DNA of 64,000 bases from Candidatus Altimarinota bacterium. Lineage in GTDB: Bacteria; Patescibacteriota; Gracilibacteria; BD1-5; UBA6164. Each line of letters begins with the position of its first letter. Positions within the stretch are counted from its first letter, which is position 1. Positions 9,909 to 19,502 of the stretch are shown piece by piece. Made by a program: the position numbers and the translations under genes. Under the pieces are notes generated by a model. The model was not told the origin of the DNA, made no database searches, and saw nothing but the letters and a program-made list of their open reading frames with translations. The DNA lies in NCBI GenBank assembly GCA_028696815.1, contig JAQVGG010000005.1, positions 1 to 64,000 of the forward strand, in the 5' to 3' direction.

Positions 9909-9940
9909 AAAAAAAATAGCAAAAAATGCTATTTTTTTAT
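9909..9940. terminator. Hairpin terminator
   Basis: AAAAAATAGC / GCTATTTTTTT with an A-rich loop. On the minus strand it follows the yifB stop; in the other direction nothing needs it. Confidence 0.75.
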
Positions 9941-9950
9941 TTTAAAATCA

Positions 9951-11492
9951 TTAACTATCCACCTTTCTATAACTTATAGCTTCTAGTATGTGATGAGAAT
10001 CTATATGTTCACTTCCCTCTAAATCAGCTATAGTTCTTGAAAGTTTTAAAAGTCTATAATAAGATCTAGCTGATAATTTTAAGTTTGCAACAGCTTGTTT
10101 TAAAATATTTTGGCACGTCTCATTTAGCTTACAAAACTCATTTATCTCTTTTGTTCACATCTCCGAATTGTAAGTTATCTTGTTATTTTTAAATCTAGCA
10201 ATTTGTTTATTTCTTGCTGCCTCAACTCTTTTTTTTATGGTAGCTGAATCTTCTTTATCTCAATAATCATCACTTACCTCAAGTTTTGAAGTCTTTACTT
10301 TTGGTACCTCTATAAACAAATCAACTCTATCTATAAGCGGTCAAGATAATCTAGAACTATAGCTTTTTACTTGAAGTGGTGAACAACTACAATCTCTATC
10401 TGGATCACTCAGATACCCGCAAGGACAAGGATTCATAGCTCATACTAAACTAAACTTTGCTGGGTATTCGTAAGTTGCATTTACTCTAGTAACTGTAATA
10501 TATCAATCTTCAATTGGTTGTCTAAGTACTTCCAAAACTGATTTATTAAACTCAAGTATCTCATCTAAAAATAGTATTCCTTTGTGGGCAAGACTTATCT
10601 CGCCTGGCTTAGCATTTCTTCATCACCCTATTATACTTATACCACTTGCAGTATGATGAACAGTTCTAAAAGGTCTTTTTCTTACTATAGGATTTGAGTT
10701 ATCTAGAAGTCCAGATATAGAATATATTTTAGAAATCTCTATAGCTTCTTCCAAAGTCAAATCAGGTAGTATAGTAGAATAAGTTTTAGCAAGCATAGTT
10801 TTTCCTGAACCTGGAGGACCTGACATGATGATATTGTGCCCTCAAGCTGCTGCTATCTCAAGTGCTCTTTTTGCATGTTCTTGACCTACTATGTACTTAA
10901 AATCATGTTTTATATGTTCAATTTCCTCTCAAGCTAGTGAAGATTTGAAATCATATTTTTCTTGAGCTGTTAACTCTTTATCTTTATTTAATATATCAAT
11001 TAACTCTTTTAAACTTTCTATCGCTATTACATCTATATCAGGTATGATTGATGCTTCAAGTGAATTGTCTTTTGGTATAAATATTCTCTTGAATCATCTC
11101 TCTTTAGCTCATATAACACTTGGTAATACTCATGAAACTTTTCTCAAACTCCCATCAAGAGATAGTTCTCATAAAAATATAGAAGTTTCTACTAGTTCAC
11201 TATGCTCTACATATCATTCATTTAAGAGTATACCAACAGCAATTGGTAAATCAAAACTCGGTCATGATTTTTTTATATCTGCTGGCGCTAGATTTACTGT
11301 GATCCTAGTTACTGGTAGTTTTGCACCTGATGATTTCATAGCTGAACGAAGCCTTTCCTTGCTTTCTTGCACTCATTGGTCTGGTAGTCATACGATAGTA
11401 AAAGCAGGAAGACCTTGATTTATATCTACTTCTATGTTTATCACTGTTGAAGCAAGTCAATTTACACTTATAGAGTTTACTAAACTTATCAT
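9951..11492 (-). CDS. YifB/ComM-family Mg-chelatase-like AAA+ ATPase
   Basis: A 513-aa protein. The N-terminal Lon-protease-like substrate domain contains [17 protein letters not shown] and [14 protein letters not shown]. The central AAA+ domain has Walker [11 protein letters not shown] near residues 225-234 and Walker [25 protein letters not shown] and the C-terminal Mg-chelatase helical domain (ISYRK) follow. ComM, the characterised member, is a hexameric helicase that promotes branch migration during natural transformation. Together with the type IV pilus genes in this window, this suggests DNA uptake ability (inference). Family assignment is firm; the precise role is less so. Confidence 0.93.
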
Positions 11493-11498
11493 AAAAAA

Positions 11499-11534
11499 AA
11501 GAGTTAATATTAAAATATTTTAATATTAACTCTT
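11499..11534. terminator. Perfect palindromic terminator
   Basis: A 17-18 bp A/T inverted repeat with AAGAGTTAATATT arms. It lies between yifB (start at 11492) and the dUTPase end on the same strand, so it terminates the dut transcript. Confidence 0.75.
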
Positions 11535-11570
11535 ACACCTTACAAGGACATTAAATTTTTGAGATGATTT

Positions 11571-12173
11571 TTATTTTTGATATTCTTTTTCTAACTCTGC
11601 ATATAACTCATCAAAACCAAAATCTGGATTTTGTTTAAGTATGTATTGCATAGATACATTGTCTTCTTGTCAGTTTGCCCAGATCTTTTTGTAAGTACCA
11701 TCTTTATATCAATGATCTTGTCTAAATTTATTTAATACATTTTTTCAGATATATAGAGTATATAAGTCAGTAAAACTCATACTTGCTGAATTTAAACAGA
11801 CAAAAAATCTTTTTACAAACTCTTTTTGATATTCTTCACTATCTGTTTTTAGAAGTGCATATGCCATAAGTTCTTCATATGGTAAAAGTATATCATCTAT
11901 TTTTAAGTTATTTTCAGCAGTTAACTCATTTGGTAGTTTTTCTTTAACTGGAGTTACATCCATGTTTTGATAGATAAAAGTTATACACTCATCAATAGTA
12001 TTTTGAGTAAGTAAATAACTCATCAAAAAATGCCAAATATCAACAAGTTCTACTTTAAAGTTTTCATAATCAAGTTTTGTTAATATAATTTCAATTGATT
12101 TAGCTACTCAAAGATATACTAATCTCCTATAATTTATATTCTTTGAAGCTAATTTATACTCTAACTCAAGCAT
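11571..12173 (-). CDS. dut: dUTP diphosphatase, all-alpha (dimeric) type
   Basis: A 200-aa enzyme that hydrolyses dUTP to dUMP and PPi. It is the all-alpha type of Campylobacter, Leishmania and some phages and not the trimeric beta type. VELVDIWHFLMS near residue 60 supplies the E-x-x-D-x-x-H-F metal motif. Near residues 150-180 the stretch GKNVLNKFRQDHGYKDGTY then KKIW.NGQEDN is the hallmark of this family. Two Gly of these motifs are TGA. It starts at ATG 12171-12173, behind AAAGGA-like purine runs. A second Met pair (MMS...) lies at 12024-12026, but starting there would lose the metal motif. Confidence 0.9.
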
Positions 12174-12239
12174 TTCCTTTATTTGTCCTTTCAAAATATT
12201 TAAAATTAAAGACTACAATAATTTAAAAAATAACAAAAA

Positions 12240-12887
12240 TTACTTTAATAACTTCTTTAACGGTTCATAAAGTATATTTGACCAGCTCTCTACATCATAA
12301 TCTCAAGAAGCAATCATATTATCTAAATCCTCTATACTTACGAATTCACCATTATCTAATTCTCAATCAAGTAATGCAACATTTGAATTATGAACTTTAA
12401 CTAGATATGATATACCTATGTGAACTTTTCAAACATCATTTGAATCATCATTTATATATCATATTGGTTTAATTGAAGCTATATCTTCATCTTTTAAATT
12501 TATTTCTTCTTCTATTTCTCTAACTAAACTATCTCTTATAGGATTTTCCATTTCTTCATCTTCTCTTTCAAGATGTCATCAAATACCAAAAGATATTTTT
12601 GAGTGAAGTCTTGATTCTCAAGCAGTACTAGATGATCATCATCTTTTATAAACAAAAATTCTGTTCTGATCATCAGCAATTATAGCATAAGTTATTGGCT
12701 GTTTAAAATCTCTATTTTCCTCTGCTTTTCATCTAATCATATACTCATAATTATCAAGTATATTTTTTTCAATATTTGCTTCATCATTGTTATAAAATTT
12801 TGTTTCTCTTGTTACACCAGCAAATAATTTATCACAACTAACTACCATTATTTCTCTAGCCATTTTATCTTTTACAACTTGATTCAT
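12240..12887 (-). CDS. Nudix hydrolase domain protein
   Basis: A 215-aa protein of the FGIGGHLE subgroup. The Nudix-box helix spans about residues 101-130: GIGGHLEREDEE then RDSLVREIEEEINL. The linker between the GG-H and the RE..EE core is longer than the textbook box. The N-terminal 60 residues are extra and contain ARE-IMVVSCDKLFAGVTRET. Family members hydrolyse nucleoside diphosphates linked to another moiety; the substrate cannot be read here. It is adjacent to dut, another nucleotide-pool sanitiser, in the same direction. Confidence 0.87.
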
Positions 12888-12955
12888 GTTTTTACTAGTT
12901 AAAAAATATTCTTGTTTAGTTTAAATTTTTATGGTGATTTGTAAAGAAAAATTTT

Positions 12956-13366
12956 TTATAACCTACAAATTTCTTTTACTATAGCACTTAGATTAGGGTG
13001 TTTAATATCTGATACTTCTTGCAATTGTTTTTTATTTAATAGAAATATTACTCACTCCCTTTCAATAAAGTAAACTTTAAATTGATTATATCTTTCTGTA
13101 GATGTAGATAAATTTAATGAAAATTTTTCTTGATGTTCAATTTTTCATTTTTTAAGTGCCCAATAAGGAGGACCTGAAATTTCATAACCATCTGTTAAAA
13201 GTTTTTCTAATAAATTTGGTGTACCATAAAAAACTCTATGATCTGTTAATTTTTCAAATACAGTTCTGGTTTCATTAACAACATCAATTATTGACTGGTA
13301 TGGTTTTAATCAATTTAAAAGTTTAGGGTCTAATACCATTTCCATATTTGATAATCCTGTTTCCAT
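12956..13366 (-). CDS. Hypothetical protein (136 aa)
   Basis: Unrecognised. It starts METGLSNMEMVLDPKLLNG and ends SAIVKEICRL before TAA, with TGA codons read as Gly. There is no signal peptide, no membrane segment and no clear motif; it has mixed alpha/beta character. A terminator-like hairpin lies 26 bases upstream of its start on the same strand, so expression may be attenuated. It is followed by the Nudix gene. Confidence 0.6.
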
Positions 13367-13391
13367 AATTAAAAAAATTAAAAATTAAAAA

Positions 13392-13500
13392 AATCTTCCG
13401 GTTTCCCGAAAGATTTGTTATTGCTATATTTTTATACACCAAAAACTAACTCTCGAGATTCGAAAGATTAAAGAAAAAAAAGAAAAATGTATTTTGGTGC
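13392..13500 (-). promoter_or_regulatory. Structured 5' leader with terminator-like hairpin
   Basis: On the minus strand, AATCTTTCGGGAAACCGGAAGATT followed by T7 (13392-13415) lies directly before the start of the 136-aa gene. A second copy of AATCTTTCG occurs about 50 bases upstream, next to CTCGAG, and GCACCAAAA pairs with TTTTTGGTG around it. This would allow alternative foldings, as in attenuators or riboswitches. It may instead be the terminator of the upstream tagA-like gene. No known riboswitch was recognised. Confidence 0.4.
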
Positions 13501-13583
13501 AAGTTTTTCATAAACTTTTTCAAAAAATATTAACTTAATGTATTTTTATAATACTAGTTATTTTGATTTGTCAAACAAAAAAA

Positions 13584-14396
13584 TTATTTTTTATTTTTTA
13601 TAACTGTAAAGATAAATATAAAAATAGCATTCCAAAGCCTTTTAAATCTAGTTAATTTTCTAGGTCAAGTAAGTAACCTATAAAGCCATTCTAATCACAA
13701 AATCCTCCAAAATTTTGGTGCTCTTTTTTGAAATCAGATAAAATAATCAAAACTTGATCAAACTCCAAGTCATAGTTTTATATTTTCACATCTTTCCATA
13801 ATTTCTACTACTGACTGCTCTTGAGCCTTCATACCAAGAGTAGAAAAAAGTATTTTTGCATCACTTTGTTTTATAGTCTCTATAATCTTGTCTTTTTTCT
13901 CTGGATTAAAAACATAGTAATCAAAATCAAGTTTTGGAAACTTAACTTTTAGTCTATCTGAAAATACTTTTTGAGACTCTACTTTTTTTGTATCTGTAGG
14001 ATTATATAAATCTAAGATAACTATTTTAGTTCAACTTATACATGCAAAATCAATTAAATCTCTTGTTAAATCACTACCACAAATCCTTTCTCCATATTTT
14101 TTATATAGGTAGCTTCTTCTGAAAAATAAATTAAAAAGAAAATAAGGTAAAAGTATAGTGTTTAGAAACCTTCAAAAATTGTTATTAAGTATCTGATATG
14201 CTAGATAAAGCCCTATTCCATCACTTGTAAGGTAGTTAGCTTTTTCTAAAAGTCATTTAAACTCTTTATCTGTTCTTGTTTTTAGGAGTATCTCTGGATT
14301 TGGGGTAAAAACTATTACTTGTTTTTCAAGTTTAGTTATCTCTCTAAAAAATTCTTTGTACTTCAGTTTATGTATCTCTACTCAAAAAATTTGCAT
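13584..14396 (-). CDS. WecG/TagA/CpsF-family glycosyltransferase
   Basis: A 270-aa GT26-family enzyme. These transfer N-acetylmannosamine or a related sugar to a lipid-linked acceptor during teichoic acid, enterobacterial common antigen or capsule synthesis. Visible motifs are FTPNPEILLKTR, LTSDGIGLYLA (usual ..ADG.G...), STLGMKAQEQ (G.PkQE), LGVGSSFDYFIGF, then QKRAPKFW-like and GLEWLYRLLTGPRKLTR at the C-terminus. It is a cytoplasmic, membrane-associated enzyme. It is divergent from the GT4 gene at 14568, and both presumably build a surface glycan. Confidence 0.9.
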
Positions 14397-14430
14397 AAAT
14401 AAATTATGATTGTATTATTATATAAAAAGG

Positions 14431-14545
14431 TATAATTAAAAAACTTTTAAGAGTGAGAAACTGTCCGAGTCCCAATTTTAATTGGTCAAGTTTTTCGAAG
14501 GATTAAAAGTTTTGTTAATTATGTCTTTGTAAAGACTTTTCAAAC
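14431..14545 (+). ncRNA. Candidate structured leader RNA upstream of the GT4 gene
   Basis: A TATAAT (14431-14436) is followed at once by a nested fold. P1 is an 11-bp stem, 14440-14450 with 14503-14513 (AAAACTTTTAA/TTAAAAGTTTT). P2 is an 8-bp stem, GAGAAACT (14455-14462) with AGTTTTTC (14489-14496). P3 is the CCAAT/ATTGG hairpin near 14472-14485. The unpaired GTCCGAGTC stretch is the G+C-rich core. A terminator-like GTCTTT/AAAGAC hairpin with T4 follows at about 14523-14540, before the gene start. The arrangement is that of a riboswitch or other cis-regulator; the class is not recognised. Confidence 0.5.
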
Positions 14546-14567
14546 ATACTACAAAAATAACTTAAAA

Positions 14568-15686
14568 ATGCAAAATTTAGAAACAAAACGTATAGCAATA
14601 GTTTGCGACTGGATAAAAGACTGGTGATGAGCCGAAATAGTTTTAGAGCAATTACTAGAGATTTTTCCTCATGCTGATATATTTACCTCAGTATTTTTTC
14701 AAGATAAAAATCCTGTTTTTGAGTGAAGGAAAATAACTACAAGTTTTATACAAAATATCCCTCTACTAAATAAATCTCATAAACTTGCTTTGACTTTACG
14801 TCCACTTGCTTTTGAAAGCTTTGATTTAAGTGAATATGATATAGTTATCTCAAGCTCAAGTGCTGAATCAAAATGAGTTATCACAAAACCTGATACACTT
14901 CACATATGCTATTGTCATACTCCTACCAGATATTTTTGGTCTCACTACCATGAATACATAAATATGATGGAGTTTGGAGTTCTTAATCCTATTGCAAAAT
15001 GGCTTATGCCAAAGCTAGTTCATCGCCTTAGACAATGGGATTTTGTTGCTAGCAAAAGACCTGATTATTTCATAGCTAACTCAAAAAATACATCAAAAAG
15101 AATAGAAAAATATTATAAAAGAGTAAGTGAAGTTATATATCCTTGTTTAGATATAAAAAATATACCTTTTGAAGAACAAAAAGAAGATTACTATTTTTAT
15201 AATGGAAGATGTATTCCATATAAAAAGTTTGATTTAATTGTTGAAGCTTTTAATAAAAATTGAAGAAAAATTAAAATAGCAACAAATACCGATAATAAAC
15301 TTTATAAAGAATTAAAAACTAAATCAAATCATAATATAGAATGGATACTAACTTCAGATTTAAAAGTGATTAATAAACTTCACTCAAAAGCTAAAGCTTT
15401 TTTATTTCCACCAGAAGAAGATTTCTGACTTGTGCCAATTGCTGCTCAAGCAACAGGAACTCCGGTTATAGCATATGGCAAATGATGAGCACTAGAAACA
15501 ATAATAGACTGAAAAACCTGAATATTTTTTGAAAATCAAACTTCAAATAGTTTAAATAAAGCAATAAAACAATTTGAAACAATAAGTTTTGACTCAAAAG
15601 CAATCAGAAAACATGCAGAGCAGTTTGATAAAGAAGTATTTAAGAGAAAAATAGTTGAGTTTATAGAAAGTAAAATAAATACATAA
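14568..15686 (+). CDS. Glycosyltransferase family 4 (GT-B) protein
   Basis: A 372-aa retaining glycosyltransferase. The N-terminal domain starts IAIVCDWIKDWGGAEIVLEQ (acceptor-binding Gly-rich loop) and contains HICYCHTPTRYFW. The C-terminal domain has YNGRCIPYKKFDLIVEAF and [33 protein letters not shown], the E-x7-E donor-binding motif. TGA encodes the Gly in DFGLVP and KGGALE. It acts on nucleotide-sugar donors in the cytoplasm, probably for surface polysaccharide. The acceptor is unknown. The structured leader upstream suggests regulated expression. Confidence 0.92.
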
Positions 15687-15730
15687 AAATGTGCAAATTA
15701 ATACTTCTCAGAATGTATCACTAGGATTTT

Positions 15731-15835
15731 TAAGGGGAAAGTCGAAGCCATCGCTTGGCAGTACATACTAAAATCAACTCACAGCTGAGTCTGTTCCCCT
15801 TAAAGACTTTTGTTACTTTTGGTCACAAAAGTAAG
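15731..15835. repeat. Structured intergenic element of unknown class
   Basis: The ends TAAGGGGAA (15731-15739) and TTCCCCTTA (15794-15802) pair perfectly over 9 bp. Inside are GCCATCGCTTGGC and ACTCACAGCTGAGT hairpins, giving a three-way-junction shape. Directly after lies TTACTTTTG-GT-CACAAAAGTAA (about 15813-15834). It sits between convergent genes, is richer in G+C than its surroundings and has no frame. It could be a small RNA or a mobile palindrome. Confidence 0.5.
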
Positions 15836-15855
15836 GAGGAAAAGTATATAATTTT

Positions 15856-15885
15856 AAAAAGAGTTAATTATAATTAACTCTTTTT
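15856..15885. terminator. Bidirectional terminator
   Basis: AAAAAGAGTTAATTATAATTAACTCTTTTT, a perfect palindrome between the convergent GT4 and pilin-like genes. Confidence 0.85.
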
Positions 15886-17470
15886 ATCTAAAACTTTTTT
15901 TTAACATAAAACTTCTTTCAACTTTATCATCTAAATTATAACAATTGAATTGTTTATAATACTTCAAATCAAGATTTAATAACTTATCACTATAATCAAT
16001 ATCTAGGTTAAAAATTGGCGTCTCTAGTTTATAGTCATTATCAGAATCAAAACTTAAATTATTATAACTATCATCTAAAAACTCATTATAATTTGATGGT
16101 CACCATATACCTGTTGGATAGTTAAGATTTGATGTAATTATTTCTAAGGTATTATCATCTATAGTTAATAAATCATTATCTCATTGAACAAAGTATGGAA
16201 AATATTTTTCATATTTTAGTATATTTCAATCATATAAAGATAGTTTTGTGTAATATGTTCAAGTTCAAGACAATAAAGGAGATATATTTGAAATATTTAT
16301 ATTATATGTAGTTCCTAAATTTAAGCTCTGTGTTATATCTCAATTATATTTGTCTATAGTTCAAGTATTAGTATCAGTACAATTAGCTCTCTTTAATTTA
16401 GGAGTAAATCATTCTAAATAATATTTATCAGGAATAGACGTACATCAAGAAATACTTGGTCCAGGATTTATAGTACTTTCAAAAGTTCAATAATTACTAA
16501 AATAATAACTCAAACTATTTGTACTTCAGGTTAAAAAATCTGTATTTTTACTTAATCATATAAATGAAATGTCTCAAACTGAATTTGGTCAACTTAAATT
16601 TGGATTTCCAGAACTATTAAAAAACTCTACTTTAAAATTAGTAATACTAGCTGTAACTCAAGAAAAACTTAAAGTTAAAGGTGGATTAGTGGATTCAACT
16701 TTTGAACTATATTTCAACACCTCCCCTTTTGCACTATTTGCTATATATAAAGCTTTTTCAGTATTATCATAATATAATCACGTAGGTTCATCTAACCCAT
16801 CTTTTTCATCAAGAATTTTATAAATCTTTTTAGAATTAGTATCATAAGCTAAAACTCTATGGTTTAATGTATCACTTATAAAAAGTAAATCTCATCCATC
16901 ACTAGCTAATCCTGTAGGACTATTTAAATAAATGTCTATTCAGTTTCATCACTCAATAAACTTGTCTCAAAAAACTCATTTTCATACAACTATATTTCCA
17001 CTACTATCTTTTATAACATGCTCTTTTTGATATGAAGTATATGATCAAATACTACCTGTTAATACTTTACTATAATCAGTAAAAATATTCTCATCTTTTT
17101 CTTCAAAAGGAATAAAATTTTTTATAAAAATATGTTTAGTATTAGTTTGCTCTGAATCACTAGCACAATATGCTCAAGAAAGAGTTTCTGTTCAAATATA
17201 TGCAAATCATCATTTATCAAACTCTTTATATGTTTTTAAAATCTTTCATGAAGTAGTATCTAAAGGATCAATAGAAGTATCTATTCTTGAAAAAGTATTT
17301 TGAAGTTCATAGCTAAAATTTCAAAAAGCTTCATTGTTATCAAGCAGCTTTTCTTGCTGAGTCAGATTAGAAATTCATCCTCAAACAAAAACACCTATAC
17401 CTGTCATCAAGATCATAGATATAGTTATTCAAACTATCAACTCAACTAAAGTAAAAGCACTTTTTTTCAT
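15884..17470 (-). CDS. Pilin-like protein with NHL/beta-propeller-type segment
   Basis: A 528-aa secreted protein. MKKSAFTLVELIVGITI is a prepilin peptidase signal with a hydrophobic pilin helix. Around residues 160-240 there are NHL-repeat-like blades: LYLNSPTGLASDGGDLLFIS-type followed by DTLNHRVLAYDTNSKKIYKI and DEPTGLYYDNTEKALYIANS. The remainder is S/T/N-rich and beta-like. A pilin helix joined to an NHL-like propeller suggests a pilus-tip or surface-exposed binding protein (inference). There are many TGA = Gly codons. Start at ATG 17468-17470; the stop TAA lies in the terminator arm. Confidence 0.82.
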
Positions 17471-17490
17471 AATTTAAATTATAATATAAT

Positions 17491-17600
17491 CCCTCCCCAC
17501 TTCGTGGTACTCCCTTTGAAAAAGGGAGATACAATAGAAACTTCATTAATATCTTCCTTTCTCAAAGGAAGTCTCCGAAACATAGTGTAGGAGGATGGAT
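17491..17600. repeat. Palindromic element family B (two half-elements)
   Basis: CCCTCCCCACTTCGTGGTAC then TCCCTTTGAAAAAGGGAGAT, followed by TTCCTTTCTCAAAGGAAGTC and TCCGAAACATAGTGTAGGAGG. The second half is a diverged inverted partner of the first. A related copy lies in frame inside the lipase-like gene at about 52408-52450. Confidence 0.75.
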
Positions 17601-17603
17601 TAG

Positions 17604-18335
17604 TTACCTTAATTTAAGTATCCACTTATCAACTACTCCCCTTGCAGCTACATTGTTTAATGCAACAGCATTTATGTCATCAAGAAGCTCAGAAAGTTCT
17701 AAACTATTTAAAATATTTTTATCTTTTGTATAAAGTACAATTGTTTGTAAAAACCTTATATACTCGTCTTTTTCAGGTTTATTTCTAAAAAAATAACTAA
17801 TCAAATCTGTATTTGCAGCTATTCCCTCGCCCCCCGGGAGAGGGCTAGGGTGAGGGTGTAAATGAGAATCTATCATACTATAGAAAAACTCATCTTTTGA
17901 ATCTAAACTTTGTCATCATAAATTAACAGTTTGTACTCTTGATAATATAGTATCAAGTATTCAAGTTTCTCCTTTATTTGTTAAAAATATTATATTTTTC
18001 TTACCTGGTTCTTCTAAAAACTTCAAAGTACTATTTGCTGCACCAATAGTCATTCTAGAAACATTTTCTATCAAAAAAATCTGAAAATCATAAGCAGGAG
18101 TTGTATTTGCTTTTGTTAAATATATTTTGATTTCTTCTATCTTTATTGTTTCTCAATTATCAGCAAGTATATACAAATATACTTTAGGTATTCAAAATTT
18201 TGCTAATAAGTTATTAGCTATACTGTGCACATCACTATTTACTAACTCCAAGTTTTGACCAATAAACAAAAAAGGAGAATTTTCTTCTCCCTTTTCAATC
18301 TTTTCTGCTAATTTTTCAAGAAAATTATTCTCCAT
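17604..18335 (-). CDS. holB: DNA polymerase III delta' subunit (clamp-loader)
   Basis: A 243-aa clamp-loader-type protein. SRMTIGAANSTLKFLEEPGK and NIIFLTNKGETGILDTILSR are the delta'/gamma sensor region (family T.AANALLKTLEEP... LLPTI.SR). The N-terminal P-loop is absent, as normal for delta', and the zinc module is missing. A palindromic repeat is inserted in frame near residues 157-173, giving HPHPSPLPGGEG. This sits after the AAA+ domain, before the C-terminal helical collar, where extra loop sequence could be tolerated. It overlaps the lipoprotein gene upstream by 11 bases, so the two are co-transcribed. Confidence 0.85.
17821..17860. repeat. Palindromic element family A in frame in holB
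   Basis: ATTCCCTCGCCCCCCGGGAG then AGGGCTAGGGTGAGGGTG. Translated on the minus strand as HPHPSPLPGGEG. Confidence 0.88.
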
Positions 18336-18636
18336 CGTTTTCTATCATGTTAAATAATTCATTTATATCTTTTTCGAAATCTTCCATAACTTCTTCTGTA
18401 GCTTTGTCATCAACTGAACCAGTTACAGTTACTTCAACTTCACCAGTGCTAGTTGTAGTTTCTTCTTCAGTATCAACTGGCATTTCTTCTTCTGATACTT
18501 CATCTGAATTTCATGTTGAAGTTTCTTCAGTTTGTGAATTAAGATTTGAAGAATCATTCAATACTTCATTTTCAGTTCCACCAAAACAAGAACTTAATAG
18601 TACAGTTAGTAAAATAACTCCAAGAATTTTTTTCAT
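18325..18636 (-). CDS. Small acidic lipoprotein (103 aa)
   Basis: MKKILGVILLTVLLSSCFGG is a lipoprotein signal peptide with lipobox LSSC, so the mature protein starts at Cys17. The rest is a very acidic, S/T/E-rich tail (EEETTTSTGEVEVTVTGS) ending in a short helix (DFEKDINELFNMIEND). Probably a membrane-anchored surface protein of unknown function. Its 3' end overlaps the holB start by 11 bases. Confidence 0.75.
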
Positions 18637-18706
18637 ATTTTTTACTTTAAATAATTAAATGTGCATTTATATTAACAATATATAAAAAAAAATCAAAAAA
18701 ATATTA

Positions 18707-18733
18707 AAAAATATCAGTAATTACTGATATTTT
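18707..18733. terminator. Hairpin terminator
   Basis: AAAATATCAGTAATTACTGATATTTT, a perfect palindrome after the 70-aa gene (minus strand); it contains that gene's stop. Confidence 0.8.
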
Positions 18734-18944
18734 AATTTGCTTTTCTATAATAGTCATCATTTGCTGCTCTAAGGCTTGTTAATTCATCAACTAACTCTCA
18801 AGGATTTATTTTTGTTCAAGGAAGTATCTCTCACATAATTAATTTCAACATAATATGACTATACCTTGAAGTCACTTTAGCTAACTCAGGAGATATTATT
18901 TCAGCACTATTTATAGAAGATAAATTATTTTGTATTTCACTCAT
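18732..18944 (-). CDS. Small hypothetical protein (70 aa)
   Basis: MSEIQNNLSSINSAEIISPEL...SRYSHIMLKLIMGEILPG...NPGELVDELTSLRAANDDYYRKAN. Three Gly are TGA. Helical, no membrane segment and no recognised family. Single gene between a terminator and the foreign-looking island at 19.0-19.4 kb. Confidence 0.6.
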
Positions 18945-19121
18945 ATTTTTGTTTTTATTTATATTTTTATTTATTCTAACATACTTTTTAATTTTTTTCT
19001 CAAAAAAACACTTGACTTTTTATATATTTTACGTAAGTTAACTTCTGCCCATGCTTGTGAGGAAGGTCCTTGCAGGTAGGAAGTGGCGAAATAAATTCTC
19101 ATTATAAGGAGAAGAAAAAGT

Positions 19122-19358
19122 ATGTCAGAGTTCATCGGGGAGAACATGGGGGAGCTGGTTCGCAGTGCAACCATGCACGACAGCAAGTCTTCACAAGTAG
19201 TCTTCAAGTCTGGAGTACGCGTCCATAGAAAGGCGCGAGATCAAGGAGTAAGTGTGGAAATTACCACGCAGGTGAGCTTCGCCTCTGGTGGTCGCGAAGG
19301 AATCTTTGCTGACCAACGAGCCAATATTTCCAAGAGCCTTCTGCCCTATGTGGCATAG
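19122..19358 (+). CDS. 78-aa hypothetical protein in a foreign-looking standard-code island
   Basis: MSEFIGENMGELVRSATMHD...GVSVEITTQVSFASGGREGIF...LLPYVA, stop TAG. It has no in-frame TGA; all Gly are GGN and Arg uses CGN as well as AGA, unlike neighbouring native genes. The local G+C is about 50 percent against under 30 percent around it. It has a strong Shine-Dalgarno (AAGGAG, 19107-19112) and a G+C-rich terminator, which native genes lack. A TTGACT at 19012-19017 could be its -35. I know of no homologue from memory. It is likely a cassette acquired from a standard-code bacterium. Confidence 0.65.
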   Translation: MSEFIGENMGELVRSATMHDSKSSQVVFKSGVRVHRKARDQGVSVEITTQVSFASGGREGIFADQRANISKSLLPYVA

Positions 19359-19370
19359 GCTCTGAAAGCT

Positions 19371-19401
19371 ACCGGCCCCGCTTACGCGGTGGCCGGTTTT
19401 A
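19371..19401 (+). terminator. G+C-rich terminator of the 78-aa gene
   Basis: ACCGGCC-CCGC-TTAC-GCGG-T-GGCCGGT followed by TTTT. It is unlike the A/T-only terminators of native genes. Confidence 0.85.
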
Positions 19402-19419
19402 CATTGTAAAAATCTAAAA

Positions 19420-19480
19420 CTAGCACCTAAATAAAAAAAGTGCTAAAATATTTTGACAGGAAAAAAAATTTTGATAAAAT
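19420..19480 (+). promoter_or_regulatory. CIRCE operator and promoter of dnaK
   Basis: CTAGCACCT-N9-AAGTGCTAA (19420-19446) matches the CIRCE consensus TTAGCACTC-N9-GAGTGCTAA with the exact 9-base spacer. It is followed by TTGACA (19453-19458), a 16-base spacer and TAAAAT (19475-19480). HrcA repression of dnaK is therefore expected; hrcA is not in this window. Confidence 0.82.
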
Positions 19481-19502
19481 AATATCTAAGTCATTATGAC
19501 AG

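Noticed and set aside
11044-11418. A 124-aa plus-strand frame
   Set aside because: Antisense to the conserved N-terminal half of yifB.
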